Positions 17,732 to 28,238 of a stretch of 64,000 bases of DNA are shown in pieces; within the stretch, counting starts at the first letter, position 1, and every line of letters starts with the position of its first letter. The stretch covers positions 1-64,000 of the forward strand of contig NZ_SRLQ01000005.1 in the NCBI RefSeq assembly GCF_004745805.1, in the 5' to 3' direction. The position numbers and the translations under genes are program-made. The stretch comes from Mycolicibacterium sp. CH28. GTDB lineage: Bacteria; Actinomycetota; Actinomycetes; Mycobacteriales; Mycobacteriaceae. The notes under the pieces are model-generated. The model was not told the origin of the DNA, ran no database searches, and was given only the letters and a program-made list of their open reading frames with translations.

Positions 17732-18955
17732 TCACGACAGCTCGACGGTCTCCAGGGTCACACCAGCTGCCGGCAACCGGTCGAGCAGGACATCGCCCAT
17801 CGCCGCCGCCGGCGTCAGAACGCCATGTCGCCTCGGCAGCCGGTCGCGGTCCAGCAGCAGGCCCAGGGCACTCTCACCGGCGAGTACCGCGGTGGCCGAG
17901 TAACCCGGGTCGGCGGGTTGGGCGATGGTGGCCCGATATCGCCGACCCGACGTCGTGGTCGCGTAGGTCTCGACCCGGTAGTGTCCGCGCGATCCCATGT
18001 CGGTGCCGGTCCCGGGCACGGGCGTCATCCGATCCACCAGACCCGTTGGGAGCAGCCGCAAGTAGTGACCGCCGAAGCGGGAGGCCGCCGCGATACCGGT
18101 GTTGAACATCGCCGCCACCAGCGGGGCGCCCGGGAACGAACCCATGGTCAGCGTCTCGGTGTAGCGGAACTGACGTCCGTAGGCCCATCCGAGCAGGGCG
18201 TTGGAGCGGCGGACACAGCGGGTGTTGTACAGCGCCATCACGTATCCGCCGGCCCACAACCCGGCCAGTTCGGGGGCGATATCGGCACCCGGTAGCAGCG
18301 GAAGATCCGGCTGCAGGCCCAGATCCGGTTCGGCGGCCCGGTCCGGACTCAGGCTGTAGGGGTCGTCGAGCATTCGCCGCACCTGCTGGTCCGACGACGC
18401 CAGGCGCATCAGCTCGACCATCGTCGCCACCGAGCCGCCGGCGTATCCCCCGGAATAGTCACGCAGGACCAGCGTCGTGTCGGCCAGCTCACCGGCGCCG
18501 TCGCCGGCGGCCCGCCGACTCAGCGCATAGACGGTCAGATCCGAAGGGATCGAATCGAATCCGCACGAGTGCACGACGCGTGCGCCACTGTCCTGTGCCT
18601 GCCGGTGGCAGGTGTCGATGCTGCGGCGGACGAAGGGCACCTCGCCGGTCAGGTCGACGTAGTCGGTTCCCACCGTCGCGCATGCCGAGACGACCGGTAG
18701 GCCATAGGAGCTGTAGGGCCCAACCGCGTTGAGCACCAACCGACTCCGGGCCGCCATCGCGCGCAGGGAGTCGGGCTCGGTGAGATCGGCCACGATCAGT
18801 GGCCAGTCTCTCGCCTTGCCGCCGAGACCGGCGCGCACCGCTTCGAGGCGGCTCGAGGATCGGCCGGCCAAGGCGATCCGCGCGCCGGTGCCGGCGAGAT
18901 ATCGCGCGATGAGCTTGCCGACGAAGCCGGTGGCCCCGAAGATCGTGATGTCCAT
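17732..18955 (-). CDS. Saccharopine dehydrogenase-like NAD(P)-binding protein (trans-acting enoyl reductase family)
   Basis: 407 residues. The N-terminal Rossmann fold starts ITIFGATGFVGKLIARYL, followed by ALAGRSSSRL, LVLNAVGPYSSYG and YVDLTGEVPFV, the hallmarks of the mycobacterial family that includes the PDIM enoyl reductase Rv2953 and Rv2449c. It may reduce a double bond in a lipid or polyketide intermediate; no polyketide synthase is nearby. I chose the ATG at 18955 because it begins the fold; another ATG at 18976 would add seven residues. It ends four bases from the FAD oxidoreductase stop, convergent. Confidence 0.85.
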   Translation of the reverse strand: MDITIFGATGFVGKLIARYLAGTGARIALAGRSSSRLEAVRAGLGGKARDWPLIVADLTEPDSLRAMAARSRLVLNAVGPYSSYGLPVVSACATVGTDYVDLTGEVPFVRRSIDTCHRQAQDSGARVVHSCGFDSIPSDLTVYALSRRAAGDGAGELADTTLVLRDYSGGYAGGSVATMVELMRLASSDQQVRRMLDDPYSLSPDRAAEPDLGLQPDLPLLPGADIAPELAGLWAGGYVMALYNTRCVRRSNALLGWAYGRQFRYTETLTMGSFPGAPLVAAMFNTGIAAASRFGGHYLRLLPTGLVDRMTPVPGTGTDMGSRGHYRVETYATTTSGRRYRATIAQPADPGYSATAVLAGESALGLLLDRDRLPRRHGVLTPAAAMGDVLLDRLPAAGVTLETVELS

Positions 18956-18987
18956 GTCACGCCCCCGTGCGCGCATGGCTGTTGACG

Positions 18988-19551
18988 CTACGCCTCTTTC
19001 GACCGTCGCTCCCGGTAAGCCGCGACATGCTGGCGGTTACCGCAGTTTCCGGTGTCGCAGAACATCCGGGACCGGTTCCGTGACAGGTCGATCAGTACCG
19101 CGCTGCAGTCCGGCGCCGCGCACACCTTGAGCCGGCGCAACTCGCCGGACCGCACCAGGTCCGCCAGTGCCATCGCCATCTCGGCGCCCATCCGCTGAGC
19201 CAGCGGATCGTGGATGGACGCCAGGTGCAGATGCCACTCCGGCATCTCGGGATGGCGGGTCAGCCACGGCGCCGCGCGGGTGTCGGCCAGCAACGCGTTG
19301 ATCTGCCCGACGGCTCGCGCCTCGTCGCCTGCGGTCGCCCAGATCCGGCCCAGCCGCTCGCGCAGAGCGTGTACCGCCGCCAACTCCGCGGCGTCGTGGT
19401 CACGCCGTCCGGTCCAGCCGTGGCTGTCCAGGTAGGCGTCGAGGGCGTCCTGGTCGCCCAGCTGCTCGCCATCGGAGCGATCGCTGTTGATCAGCGCACA
19501 CGCCGCGCGCAACGTGAGTTCTGTGTCATGACTGAAAAGCAGTTGACTCAT
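18988..19551 (-). CDS. CGNR zinc-finger (ABATE-domain) transcriptional regulator
   Basis: 187 residues. The N-terminal ABATE region begins MSQLLFSHDTELTLRAACALIN. The C-terminal zinc ribbon has CAAPDCSAVLIDLSRNRSRMFCDTGNCGNRQHVAAYRERR with the CGNR signature. The ATG at 19551 is preceded by a near-perfect GGAGGAAG; upstream in-frame ATGs are less well placed. It is divergent from an EamA exporter 62 bp away, and a regulator of that exporter is the natural inference. Confidence 0.88.
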   Translation of the reverse strand: MSQLLFSHDTELTLRAACALINSDRSDGEQLGDQDALDAYLDSHGWTGRRDHDAAELAAVHALRERLGRIWATAGDEARAVGQINALLADTRAAPWLTRHPEMPEWHLHLASIHDPLAQRMGAEMAMALADLVRSGELRRLKVCAAPDCSAVLIDLSRNRSRMFCDTGNCGNRQHVAAYRERRSKEA

Positions 19552-19613
19552 GACTTCCTCCGGACGTAGTGTCATGACCAATATTAATTTTACTCATTAC
19601 ATCGGGGTGCCTC
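19552..19613. promoter_or_regulatory. AT-rich divergent control region between CGNR regulator and EamA exporter
   Basis: In a strongly GC-rich genome this 62-bp gap contains AATATTAATTTTACTCATTAC together with the perfect 8-bp palindrome GTCATGAC (19571-19578). It must contain both promoters and probably the operator for the CGNR-type regulator. No single -35/-10 pair stands out. Confidence 0.45.
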
Positions 19614-20645
19614 ATGTCGACGATGGTGCGTGGCCTGGACCACTTCCGGCTCGGTCTGCTGTTCGCGATCGGGTCGGCGTTCACATTCGGCATGTCCGGC
19701 CCCTTCGCTAAGTCCCTGATGGGGGCCGGTTGGTCCCCTACCGCCGCGGTGACCGCGCGGCTGGCGGGCGGCGCGCTGGTCATGGCGATCTTCGCCACCA
19801 TCGTCAAGCCGGACTGGGTTCGCGAGGCACGCGCGCACGCCCGCACCGTCGTGGCCTACGGCCTCATCCCGATCGCCGGCGCCCAGCTGTGCTACTACAA
19901 CGCCGTCTCGCACCTGTCGGTCGGGGTGGCGCTGCTGCTCGAGTACACCGCACCCATCCTCGTCGTGGGCTGGATCTGGGCAACGACCCGCCGTCGGCCA
20001 CGCGCCATGACACTGGCCGGGGTGGCACTGGCGGTGGCCGGGATCATGCTCGTCCTGAACGTCTTCTCCGGTACGGCGCATATCAACACCATCGGGGTGG
20101 CATGGGGTCTGGCCGCGGCGATCTGCGCGGCCTGCTACTTCATGATGTCCGACGAAGTGACCGCCGACGGCAGCGGCCTGAACTCGATCACCCTGGCGGC
20201 CGGCGGTCTCATCGTCGGTGCGATCGCGGTGGGCCTGCTGGGGCTGACCCCACTGATGCCCCTCACGTTCACCGCCAACAACGCCGTGGTCGCCGGCCTG
20301 ACCGTCCCGTGGTGGATACCGGTCACCATGCTGGCCGTAGTCGCCACCGCGATCGCCTACACGCTGGGGATCAGCGGTGTGGCCCGGTTGCGGCCGAGCT
20401 TCGCCTCCCTGGTCGGCCTGGGCGAGGTGCTGTTCGCCGTGCTGGCAGCGTGGGTTCTGCTCGGCGAGGCCGTCACGGTGATGCAGGCTGCCGGCGGCGT
20501 GGTGGTGCTGCTCGGCTTGGCCCTGGCGCGCCAAGGCGACCGCAGTGCCGAAGTCACCGCCGCGACCTGGCCCGATGCCGGAGCGATCGAGGAAATCGCA
20601 CGGCCAGACGCGGCGCCGGCTGGGCCCGCCCCCGCCACCGCCTGA
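19614..20645 (+). CDS. EamA-family (RhtA-like) transporter
   Basis: 343 residues with ten predicted transmembrane helices in two EamA repeats (~12-145 and ~155-300), including LLEYTAPILVVGWIW and GLGEVLFAVLAAWVLLGE, segments typical of the drug/metabolite exporter superfamily. The hydrophilic Ala/Pro-rich tail (~305-343) is cytoplasmic. The ATG at 19614 has GGGGTG just upstream. It is probably an inner-membrane exporter of amino acids or similar metabolites; the substrate is unknown. Regulation by the divergent CGNR protein is inferred. Confidence 0.87.
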   Translation: MSTMVRGLDHFRLGLLFAIGSAFTFGMSGPFAKSLMGAGWSPTAAVTARLAGGALVMAIFATIVKPDWVREARAHARTVVAYGLIPIAGAQLCYYNAVSHLSVGVALLLEYTAPILVVGWIWATTRRRPRAMTLAGVALAVAGIMLVLNVFSGTAHINTIGVAWGLAAAICAACYFMMSDEVTADGSGLNSITLAAGGLIVGAIAVGLLGLTPLMPLTFTANNAVVAGLTVPWWIPVTMLAVVATAIAYTLGISGVARLRPSFASLVGLGEVLFAVLAAWVLLGEAVTVMQAAGGVVVLLGLALARQGDRSAEVTAATWPDAGAIEEIARPDAAPAGPAPATA

Positions 20646-20712
20646 CAAGTCGGACCGGCACGTCGGGCAAACGGCGGGAACGAAACAACGCCCTGGTCGG
20701 TAACATACAGAT

Positions 20713-21372
20713 GTGCTAACTACCGGAGTGCCATCGCGTTCGCTGCGTGCCGTCTCGGCGGCTGTCCTTGTCAGCGCGACCGCGCTGGTCAGCCCGGCCG
20801 TGCTACCTACCGCCGCCGCCGCCGTCTGTAAGGACGTGCAGGTGGTCTTCGCCCGAGGCACCGACGAGCCGCCGGGCCTCGGCCGGGTCGGTCAGGCGTT
20901 CGTCGACTCCTTGCGCGGCAGGATCGGCAATCGGTCGATGGGTGTCTACGCCGTCAACTACCCGGCCAGCTACGACTTCCTGGCCGCCGCCGACGGCGCC
21001 AACGATGCCAGTGCCTTCATCCAAGACGTGGTCAACACCTGCCCGAACACCCGCCTGGTGCTCGGCGGCTACTCTCAGGGCGCGGCGATCATCGACATCA
21101 TCACCTCGGTGCCGTTCCCGGCCGTCGGCTTCAACAACCCGCTGCCGCCCGACGTGCCCGATCACGTCGCGGGCCTGGCCGTCTTCGGCAATCCGACCAC
21201 CAAGGTCGGCCTTCCGCTGACCTCGAGCCCGGTCTACGGCAGCAAGGCGATCGACCTGTGCAACTTCGGCGACCCGGTGTGCTCGGGCGGAGACGATGTG
21301 CCTGCGCACCGCAGCTACGGCCCAGACGGTACCGCCAGCCAGGCCGCAGCGTTCGTTGCTGGGCTGCTCTAG
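20713..21372 (+). CDS. Secreted cutinase-family esterase 1
   Basis: 219 residues. A signal peptide (~8-37) ends at TAAAAV; the mature alpha/beta hydrolase begins CKDVQVVFARGTDEPPG. The nucleophile Ser is in GGYSQGA, and the rest of the triad is probably Asp in NFGDPVC and His in VPAHRS; the Cys pairs are as in other cutinases. The GTG at 20713 starts seven bases after a TAACAT hexamer (20701-20706), suggesting a leaderless mRNA; a GTG at 20728 is an alternative. First of four tandem paralogues, in the place of Rv3451 (cut3). It likely hydrolyses lipid esters outside the membrane. Confidence 0.92.
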   Translation: MLTTGVPSRSLRAVSAAVLVSATALVSPAVLPTAAAAVCKDVQVVFARGTDEPPGLGRVGQAFVDSLRGRIGNRSMGVYAVNYPASYDFLAAADGANDASAFIQDVVNTCPNTRLVLGGYSQGAAIIDIITSVPFPAVGFNNPLPPDVPDHVAGLAVFGNPTTKVGLPLTSSPVYGSKAIDLCNFGDPVCSGGDDVPAHRSYGPDGTASQAAAFVAGLL

Positions 21373-21451
21373 CCATGAATTCGGTTTTGGGTGCCCCGCG
21401 CCCGTGTGTGACCATTAGCCCAGTGCTCGCGACCGAGGGGGTTCCTTCAGT

Positions 21452-22135
21452 ATGACCAGGCCGTCGATGACACCAGCCCGCCGCTTCAGCGCTTTGTCGG
21501 CGACTCTCGCCGCCGTGGCTGTCCCGCTGCTGACACCGGCCGGTCCGGCGGGAAACGCTTCGGCTGATCCGTGCCCGGATGTCAACGTCGTCTTCGCCCG
21601 CGGTACCAGCGAACCGCCGGGGATCGGTCGGGTGGGCCAGGCTCTCACCGACACCCTGCAGTCCCAGCTCGGCGGGCACACCGTGACCGCATATGGCGTC
21701 AATTACCCGGCGACCTACGACTTCCTGACCGCCGCCGACGGCGCCACCGACGCCACCGATCACATCCTGGCCACCGCGGCCGCATGCCCGGCGACGCGTT
21801 TCGTGCTCGGCGGCTATTCGCAGGGCGCCGCAGTGATCGACATGCTGGTGGGGATACCGCCGCTGGGCAACAAGGTGGGCGAGATCGGTTCGGCGCCACC
21901 GCTGCCCTCGAGTGTGGCCAACAAGATCGCCGGAATCGCCGCCTTCGGCAACCCCTCCACCAAGTTCGGCATCCCGGTCTCAGCAGCCGGCATACCGTAC
22001 GCCGGCAAGGGGATTGACCTGTGCAACGACGGCGATCCCATCTGCTCGCGGGGCCGCAACCCGTTCGCCCACACCGACTACGAGTCCACTGATATGCCCG
22101 CGCAGGCCGCCGGCTTCATCGCCGGGCTTCTATAG
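21452..22135 (+). CDS. Secreted cutinase-family esterase 2
   Basis: 227 residues with an N-terminal signal peptide (~12-38, ending NASADP). The core has VVFARGTSEPPGIGR, nucleophile GGYSQGAAV, Asp in NDGDPICS and His in PFAHTDY. It is closest to esterase 1 (shared GTsEPPG and GYSQG motifs). The ATG at 21452 is used; a second in-frame ATG five codons on is possible. The gap to gene 1 is 79 bp. Confidence 0.92.
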   Translation: MTRPSMTPARRFSALSATLAAVAVPLLTPAGPAGNASADPCPDVNVVFARGTSEPPGIGRVGQALTDTLQSQLGGHTVTAYGVNYPATYDFLTAADGATDATDHILATAAACPATRFVLGGYSQGAAVIDMLVGIPPLGNKVGEIGSAPPLPSSVANKIAGIAAFGNPSTKFGIPVSAAGIPYAGKGIDLCNDGDPICSRGRNPFAHTDYESTDMPAQAAGFIAGLL

Positions 22136-22182
22136 CCTGACTATATTATTTGCTGCCAGCCCGGCTTCGTTCCTCGTCTACC

Positions 22183-22845
22183 ATGGCTGACATGCGCGTT
22201 AATGCGGTGCTGAGCGGTGCGATAGCGGCAATGTCCGTCGCCGCATCACTGTTACCCACTGCGGTGGCGACGGCGGCGTCATGCCCTGACGTCGAGGTCA
22301 TCTTCGCCCGCGGTCGCTCCGAGCCACCCGGTATCGGTCGGATCGGCGACGCGTTCGTCGACGCATTGCGCGCCGACACCCCCAAGAGCATCGGCGTGTA
22401 CGCGGTCAACTACATCGCCGACTGGGACATCGTGCCGGGCGCCAACGACATGAGCCGACACATCCAGTACATGGCAGCCAACTGCCCCAACACCCGTCTG
22501 GTACCGGGCGGCTACTCGCTGGGCGCCGCGGTGGTCGACGTCGTACTAAGCGCGACCCAATCCCAATTCGGCTTCAACAGCCCACTGCCCCCCGGCATCG
22601 ACAACCACATCGCGGCCGTGGCGCTGTTCGGCAACGGCACCCACAGCATCTTCGGGCCGGTTTCGGCGGCCAACAACCCGATCTACGGCCCCAAGACCAT
22701 CGACCAGTGCAACGGGGACGATCCGATCTGCAACGGTATCGATCCCAACACCCTGGTCGGCAACTGGTCGCAACATCTGCAGGACGCCTACATCGATTCG
22801 GGCTTGGTCAGCCAGGCCGCCGACTTCGTAACGGAACGGCTGTGA
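22183..22845 (+). CDS. Secreted cutinase-family esterase 3
   Basis: 220 residues. A signal peptide (~4-30, ending TAAS) precedes [20 protein letters not shown]. The nucleophile elbow is GGYSLGA rather than GYSQG, with Asp in NGDDPICN and His in NWSQHLQ. The ATG at 22183 (MADMRV) is chosen; an ATG three codons later is equally possible. A TATATT hexamer at 22142-22147 is a good -10 candidate. The stop overlaps the start of esterase 4 by four bases. Confidence 0.9.
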   Translation: MADMRVNAVLSGAIAAMSVAASLLPTAVATAASCPDVEVIFARGRSEPPGIGRIGDAFVDALRADTPKSIGVYAVNYIADWDIVPGANDMSRHIQYMAANCPNTRLVPGGYSLGAAVVDVVLSATQSQFGFNSPLPPGIDNHIAAVALFGNGTHSIFGPVSAANNPIYGPKTIDQCNGDDPICNGIDPNTLVGNWSQHLQDAYIDSGLVSQAADFVTERL

Positions 22846-23522
22846 CGGCCCGGGCGCTGAGCAGCGTGGTCGCGGTGCTGAGCCTTGCCGCAGCGATGTT
22901 GCTCGGCCCGGTGGCGATGCCCGCCGATACGCCCGGCGCCGCACCGGCAGCCACCGCCGCACCGTGCCCCAACGTCGAAGTGATCTTCGCGCGGGGTCGC
23001 CTGGAATCCCCGGGGACTGGAGTTATCGGGAGGGACTTCGTCAGCGCGCTGCGATCGAAGGTCAACAAGAACATCGGCGTCTACGCGGTGAACTATCCCG
23101 CCGACAACCAGGTCGACATCGGCGCCAACGACATCAGCCAACGCATTCGGTACAACATGAACAACTGCCCGAATACTCGCCTGGTTCTCGGCGGCTACTC
23201 GCTGGGAGCAGCTGCCACCGATATGGTCCTGGCGGTTCCGATTCCCATCATGGGCTTCAAAAATCCCCTGCCTGACGGCGCCGACAGTCACATCGCGGCG
23301 GTTGCCCTCTTCGGCAACGGGACCCAGTGGCTCGGTCCGATCACCAACTTCAATCCCGCGTTCGGCGACCGGACCATCGAGCTGTGTCACGGTGATGATC
23401 CGATTTGCAACCCGGCCGACCCGGATACCTGGGAGAAGAACTGGCCCGATCACCTTGCCGCCGCCTATCAGAAGGCCGGAATGATCAATCAGGCCGCCGA
23501 TTTCGTGGCGGGCAAGCTCTAG
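22842..23522 (+). CDS. Secreted cutinase-family esterase 4
   Basis: 226 residues starting at a GTG inside the stop of esterase 3 (GTGA), so the two are translationally coupled. A signal peptide (~5-39) precedes [17 protein letters not shown]. The nucleophile is in GGYSLGA, Asp in HGDDPICN and His in NWPDHLA. It is most like esterase 3 (GYSLG, ARGR and FGNGT motifs shared). The 3' end overlaps the truA stop by three bases in convergent orientation. Confidence 0.92.
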   Translation: MTARALSSVVAVLSLAAAMLLGPVAMPADTPGAAPAATAAPCPNVEVIFARGRLESPGTGVIGRDFVSALRSKVNKNIGVYAVNYPADNQVDIGANDISQRIRYNMNNCPNTRLVLGGYSLGAAATDMVLAVPIPIMGFKNPLPDGADSHIAAVALFGNGTQWLGPITNFNPAFGDRTIELCHGDDPICNPADPDTWEKNWPDHLAAAYQKAGMINQAADFVAGKL

Positions 23523-24394
23523 GGCAGCGTCCGTAGGTCGCGGGTGACCATGATCCGTGCCGCCATCTCGCCGTCGGGTGGATAGTCCACCCCGGTCAGG
23601 GTCAGCCCGCGGGCCGGCGCCGCAGCGAAATCGCTGGATCGCTGCGTCGCACTCAACAGCGAAGCGCACCAGGAAGGTTCGCGCCGCCCCTCCCCCACCG
23701 CCAGCAGCGCCCCGACCAATGAGCGCACCATAGACCAGCAGAAGGCGTCGGCACTGACGTGAGCGATCACCAGATCGCCGTCGCGCACCCAGTCCAGCCG
23801 CTGCAGGTCCCTGATTGTGGTCGCGCCAGGACGGTGCCGACAGAACGCCGCAAAGTTGTGCAGCCCCAACAGATCCCGCGAGGCGGCCGTGATCGCCTCG
23901 ACGTCGAGGGGCTTCTGCCAAGCGGTCACGTAGCGGGCCAGCTGCGGCTCGACGCCGTACGGCGCCACCGACAACCGGTAGGTGTAGTGGCGACGCAAAG
24001 CGGAGAAGCGGGCATCGAATCCGGCTGCGGCCCGGTTGATCTCACGCACCCGAACATCTTCGGGGAGGAACCGGGCGAGCCGGCGCACCAAAGGCAGGAA
24101 CTCGGCCTGGCCCGGGCGCGGTCGCCGCGGATAAGCGTGCGCCAGTGCGTCCGCCGGAACGTCGAGGTGAGCAACCTGACCGGTGGCATGCACACCACTG
24201 TCGGTGCGCCCGGCGCCGAAAACCCTTACCGGCGTGCGGAATACCGTCGAGAAAGCGTCGTCGAGAACTCCAGCGACGGTACGGTGACCATCCTGCACCG
24301 CCCAGCCGGTGAAATCGGTGCCGTCATAGGCAATGTCGAGCCGAAGACGAACCTGCCCGCCACCGGAATCGGTGACGGGCAGGTTCGTATTCAC
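23519..24394 (-). CDS. truA: tRNA pseudouridine(38-40) synthase TruA
   Basis: 291 residues; isomerises U38-40 in the anticodon arm of many tRNAs. The catalytic Asp is in [11 protein letters not shown], with [15 protein letters not shown] at the N-terminus and the [19 protein letters not shown] segment near the C-terminus. The stop is four bases beyond the rplQ-truA gap, making truA the last gene of the ribosomal protein operon, as in Rv3455c-Rv3456c. Confidence 0.97.
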   Translation of the reverse strand: MNTNLPVTDSGGGQVRLRLDIAYDGTDFTGWAVQDGHRTVAGVLDDAFSTVFRTPVRVFGAGRTDSGVHATGQVAHLDVPADALAHAYPRRPRPGQAEFLPLVRRLARFLPEDVRVREINRAAAGFDARFSALRRHYTYRLSVAPYGVEPQLARYVTAWQKPLDVEAITAASRDLLGLHNFAAFCRHRPGATTIRDLQRLDWVRDGDLVIAHVSADAFCWSMVRSLVGALLAVGEGRREPSWCASLLSATQRSSDFAAAPARGLTLTGVDYPPDGEMAARIMVTRDLRTLP

Positions 24395-24398
24395 AGCC

Positions 24399-24983
24399 TC
24401 AGGACTTGTCAGCGTCCGAACCTTCGGTGGATTCCGCAGCCTGCTCTTCGGCGACCTCAGCCTCGGCGGTCTGGGCGTCGGCGATCGCAGTGTCCTCTTC
24501 CACGGCCTCTTCCACGGCCTCGGCCTCGTGGATCTCCTCGACGGGAGCCTCCTCGACGGCGGCAGCGGCCGGGGCGGCCTTCTTGGCGGCAGCCTTGGCG
24601 GCGCGAGTGGCCTCCGAGGTCACCGTCTTCTCCCGCACCAGCTCGATGACCGCCATCGGGGCGTTGTCGCCCTTGCGCGCCTCGACCTTGATGATGCGGG
24701 TGTAGCCGCCATTGCGATCGGCGAAGAACGGCCCGATCTCGGCGAACAGAGCGTGCACCACGTCCTTGTCGCGGATCTTCTTCATCACCTCGCGCCGGTT
24801 GTGCAGCGCACCCTTCTTGGCATGGGTGATCAGCTTCTCCGCGTAGGGCCGCAGCGCCCGCGCCTTCGGCTCGGTGGTCTTGATCCGGCCGTGTTCGAAG
24901 AGCGCCGTGGCCAGGTTGGCCAGAATCGCCTTCTGGTGTGAGGACGATCCGCCGAGGCGGGCACCCTTGGTGGGCTTGGGCAT
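24399..24983 (-). CDS. rplQ: 50S ribosomal protein bL17
   Basis: 194 residues. The conserved bL17 core (~1-118) is [19 protein letters not shown]...NRREVMKKI...GGYTRIIK. It carries a ~75-residue Ala/Glu-rich acidic C-terminal extension typical of mycobacterial bL17 and absent from E. coli. It sits between rpoA and truA on the minus strand. Confidence 0.97.
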   Translation of the reverse strand: MPKPTKGARLGGSSSHQKAILANLATALFEHGRIKTTEPKARALRPYAEKLITHAKKGALHNRREVMKKIRDKDVVHALFAEIGPFFADRNGGYTRIIKVEARKGDNAPMAVIELVREKTVTSEATRAAKAAAKKAAPAAAAVEEAPVEEIHEAEAVEEAVEEDTAIADAQTAEAEVAEEQAAESTEGSDADKS

Positions 24984-25085
24984 TGCGACTTCTCCTAAAT
25001 GGGGCCGGTCCCCGTATCAGGTAGGACCGGGACGGATCTCTTTCGAGGTCGGGCGGGTGGAACTGGGTGGGAATGCGCCCTGTGG

Positions 25086-26180
<1,095 letters not shown>

Positions 26181-26220
26181 TTAAGTGATCCGCGGGACGG
26201 GCGTCCCGCGGACGTCTTTC

Positions 26221-26826
26221 TTACTTCGAGTAGAACTCGACGATCAGCTGCTCGGCCAACGGCACCTGGATCTGCTCACGAGTGGGCAGCTGGTGCACCA
26301 GGATCCGCTGACGCTCGCCGACGACCTGCAGCCAGGACGGGATCGGACGGTCACCCGCGGTCTGGCGGGCCACCTCGAACGGCAGCGTGTTCAGCGACTT
26401 GTCCTTGATGTCGATGATGTCGTACTGCGACACCCGGTAGCTCGGGATGTTCACCTTGACACCGTTGACGGTGAAGTGGCCGTGGCTGACGAGCTGGCGG
26501 GCCATCCGGCGGGTACGCGCCAGCCCGGCGCGGTACACGACGTTGTCCAACCGGGTCTCGAGGATCTGCAGCAGGTTCTCACCGGTCTTGCCGGTGGACC
26601 GGTTGGCCTCTTCGTAGTACTTGCGGAACTGCTTTTCCATCACGCCGTAGGTGAAGCGAGCCTTCTGCTTCTCCTGCAGCTGCTGGCGGTACTCGCTCTC
26701 CTTGATCCGGGCGCGACCGTGCTGGCCGGGCGGATAGGGGCGCTTCTCGAACGACTGATCACCACCGACGAGGTCGACGCCCAGGCGGCGCGACTTACGG
26801 GTGGCGGGTCCGGTGTAACGAGCCAT
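26221..26826 (-). CDS. rpsD: 30S ribosomal protein uS4
   Basis: 201 residues; nucleates 30S assembly. It contains the S4 RNA-binding domain (ETRLDNVVYRAGLARTRRMARQLVSHGHFTVNG). The N-terminus lacks the zinc-binding cysteines of C+ S4 proteins, so this is the zinc-free form. Part of the infA operon. Confidence 0.98.
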   Translation of the reverse strand: MARYTGPATRKSRRLGVDLVGGDQSFEKRPYPPGQHGRARIKESEYRQQLQEKQKARFTYGVMEKQFRKYYEEANRSTGKTGENLLQILETRLDNVVYRAGLARTRRMARQLVSHGHFTVNGVKVNIPSYRVSQYDIIDIKDKSLNTLPFEVARQTAGDRPIPSWLQVVGERQRILVHQLPTREQIQVPLAEQLIVEFYSK

Positions 26827-26853
26827 TGAAGTCTTCTTCCTTTCCCTGGCCGA

Positions 26854-27270
26854 CTAGACCCGACGGCGCTTGGGCGGGCGGCATCCGTTGTGCGGCTGCG
26901 GGGTGACATCGGAAATCGCGCCTACCTCCAGGCCAGCGGCCTGCAGTGAGCGGATGGCGGTCTCGCGGCCCGAACCCGGACCCTTGACGAACACGTCGAC
27001 CTTCTTGACACCGTGCTCCTGAGCCTTGCGGGCTGCGTTCTCAGCGGCCAGCTGCGCGGCGAACGGCGTCGACTTGCGCGAACCCTTGAAGCCGACATGG
27101 CCGGAGGACGCCCAGGCGATGACATTGCCCTGCGGATCGGTGATCGAGACGATCGTGTTGTTGAACGTGCTCTTGATGTGTGCGGCGCCGTGCGGGATGT
27201 TCTTCTTTTCCCTGCGACGGGTCTTCTGCCCCTTCTTGGGAGCAGCGCCACCCTTCTTTGCTTGTGCCAT
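26854..27270 (-). CDS. rpsK: 30S ribosomal protein uS11
   Basis: 138 residues; a basic N-terminus ([19 protein letters not shown]) and the conserved [34 protein letters not shown] and [13 protein letters not shown] segments identify S11 of the 30S platform. It lies six bases from rpsM. Confidence 0.98.
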   Translation of the reverse strand: MAQAKKGGAAPKKGQKTRRREKKNIPHGAAHIKSTFNNTIVSITDPQGNVIAWASSGHVGFKGSRKSTPFAAQLAAENAARKAQEHGVKKVDVFVKGPGSGRETAIRSLQAAGLEVGAISDVTPQPHNGCRPPKRRRV

Positions 27271-27276
27271 CCGGGA

Positions 27277-27654
27277 TTACCTGGCCTTCTTCTTGCCGGC
27301 GATGGTGCGCTTGGGGCCCTTGCGGGTACGCGCATTGGTCTTGGTCCGCTGGCCGCGCACCGGCAGGCCACGGCGGTGCCGCAGGCCCTGGTAGCAGCCG
27401 ATCTCGATCTTGCGACGAATGTCGGCCTGAACCTCACGGCGCAGGTCACCCTCGACCTTGAGATCGTTGCCCTCGATGTAGTCGCGCAGCAGAGTCACCT
27501 GATCGTCGGTGAGGTCCTTGCTGCGCAGATCCCGGTCGATACCAGTCGCGGCGAGGATCTCCTGCGAGCGGGTACGGCCGATGCCGTAGATATAAGTCAG
27601 CGCGATCTCCATGCGCTTATCGCGCGGGAGATCAACGCCCATGAGACGTGCCAT
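27277..27654 (-). CDS. rpsM: 30S ribosomal protein uS13
   Basis: 125 residues. [26 protein letters not shown], then [24 protein letters not shown] and a basic tail ([10 protein letters not shown]), identify S13 of the 30S head. The ATG at 27654 is chosen because it begins the conserved fold; the frame stays open upstream without family similarity. Confidence 0.97.
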   Translation of the reverse strand: MARLMGVDLPRDKRMEIALTYIYGIGRTRSQEILAATGIDRDLRSKDLTDDQVTLLRDYIEGNDLKVEGDLRREVQADIRRKIEIGCYQGLRHRRGLPVRGQRTKTNARTRKGPKRTIAGKKKAR

Positions 27655-27730
27655 CAGGCAGTGATTCCTTCTTCTATGCGGAGGTCTGTTCCCAGTCCGT
27701 TCCCCGCCCAAAAAGAACTTGAGCATCGGG

Positions 27731-27750
27731 GCCCGGCCTCCGTGCCGGGC
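27731..27750 (-). other. Hairpin in the rpmJ-rpsM intergenic region
   Basis: The 187-bp gap between rpmJ (27842) and rpsM (27654) contains GCCCGGC (27731-27737) and GCCGGGC (27744-27750) separated by six bases, a stable seven-pair stem. It may be an internal attenuator or processing site within the ribosomal operon. No other feature was seen in the gap. Confidence 0.4.
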
Positions 27751-27841
27751 GTAGTCAAACGGCCAATCCGTTCAGTGGTACTGGGAGGTCTGCATTCAGT
27801 TGTGTTGGTACTGCTCGCCGCTCAGCAGGCGGAAGGGCTGG

Positions 27842-27955
27842 TTAGCCCTGCCGCTGCTTGTGGCGCGGATCAGAGCAGATCACCATGACCCGCCCATGCC
27901 GGCGGATCACCCTGCACTTGTCGCAGATCGGCTTGACGCTCGGGTTCACCTTCAC
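27842..27955 (-). CDS. rpmJ: 50S ribosomal protein bL36 (zinc-type)
   Basis: 37 residues starting at [24 protein letters not shown] followed by [15 protein letters not shown]. The CxxC, later Cys and His of the zinc-binding C+ form are all present. It lies between infA and rpsM as in other mycobacteria. Confidence 0.95.
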
Positions 27956-28016
27956 GGCTCGTTGATCCTTCTAGTTCTCGTCGTTGTCTTGTTTCTTGCC
28001 GGCTCGCGGTCTCGGG

Positions 28017-28238
28017 CTACTTGTACCGGTACACAATGCGACCCCGGGTCAGGTCGTAGGGAGACAACTCCACTACCACCCTGTCCTCGGGAAGGATGCG
28101 GATGTAGTGCTGCCGCATCTTGCCGCTGATGTGAGCGAGCACCTTGTGACCGTTCTCCAGCTCAATGCGAAACATCGCATTGGGCAGGGGCTCGACCACG
28201 CGGCCCTCGACCTCGATGGCACCGTCTTTCTTGGCCAT
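28017..28238 (-). CDS. infA: Translation initiation factor IF-1
   Basis: 73-residue S1/OB-fold protein that occupies the 30S A site during initiation: [44 protein letters not shown] and [13 protein letters not shown]. First gene of the operon ending in truA. Confidence 0.98.
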   Translation of the reverse strand: MAKKDGAIEVEGRVVEPLPNAMFRIELENGHKVLAHISGKMRQHYIRILPEDRVVVELSPYDLTRGRIVYRYK

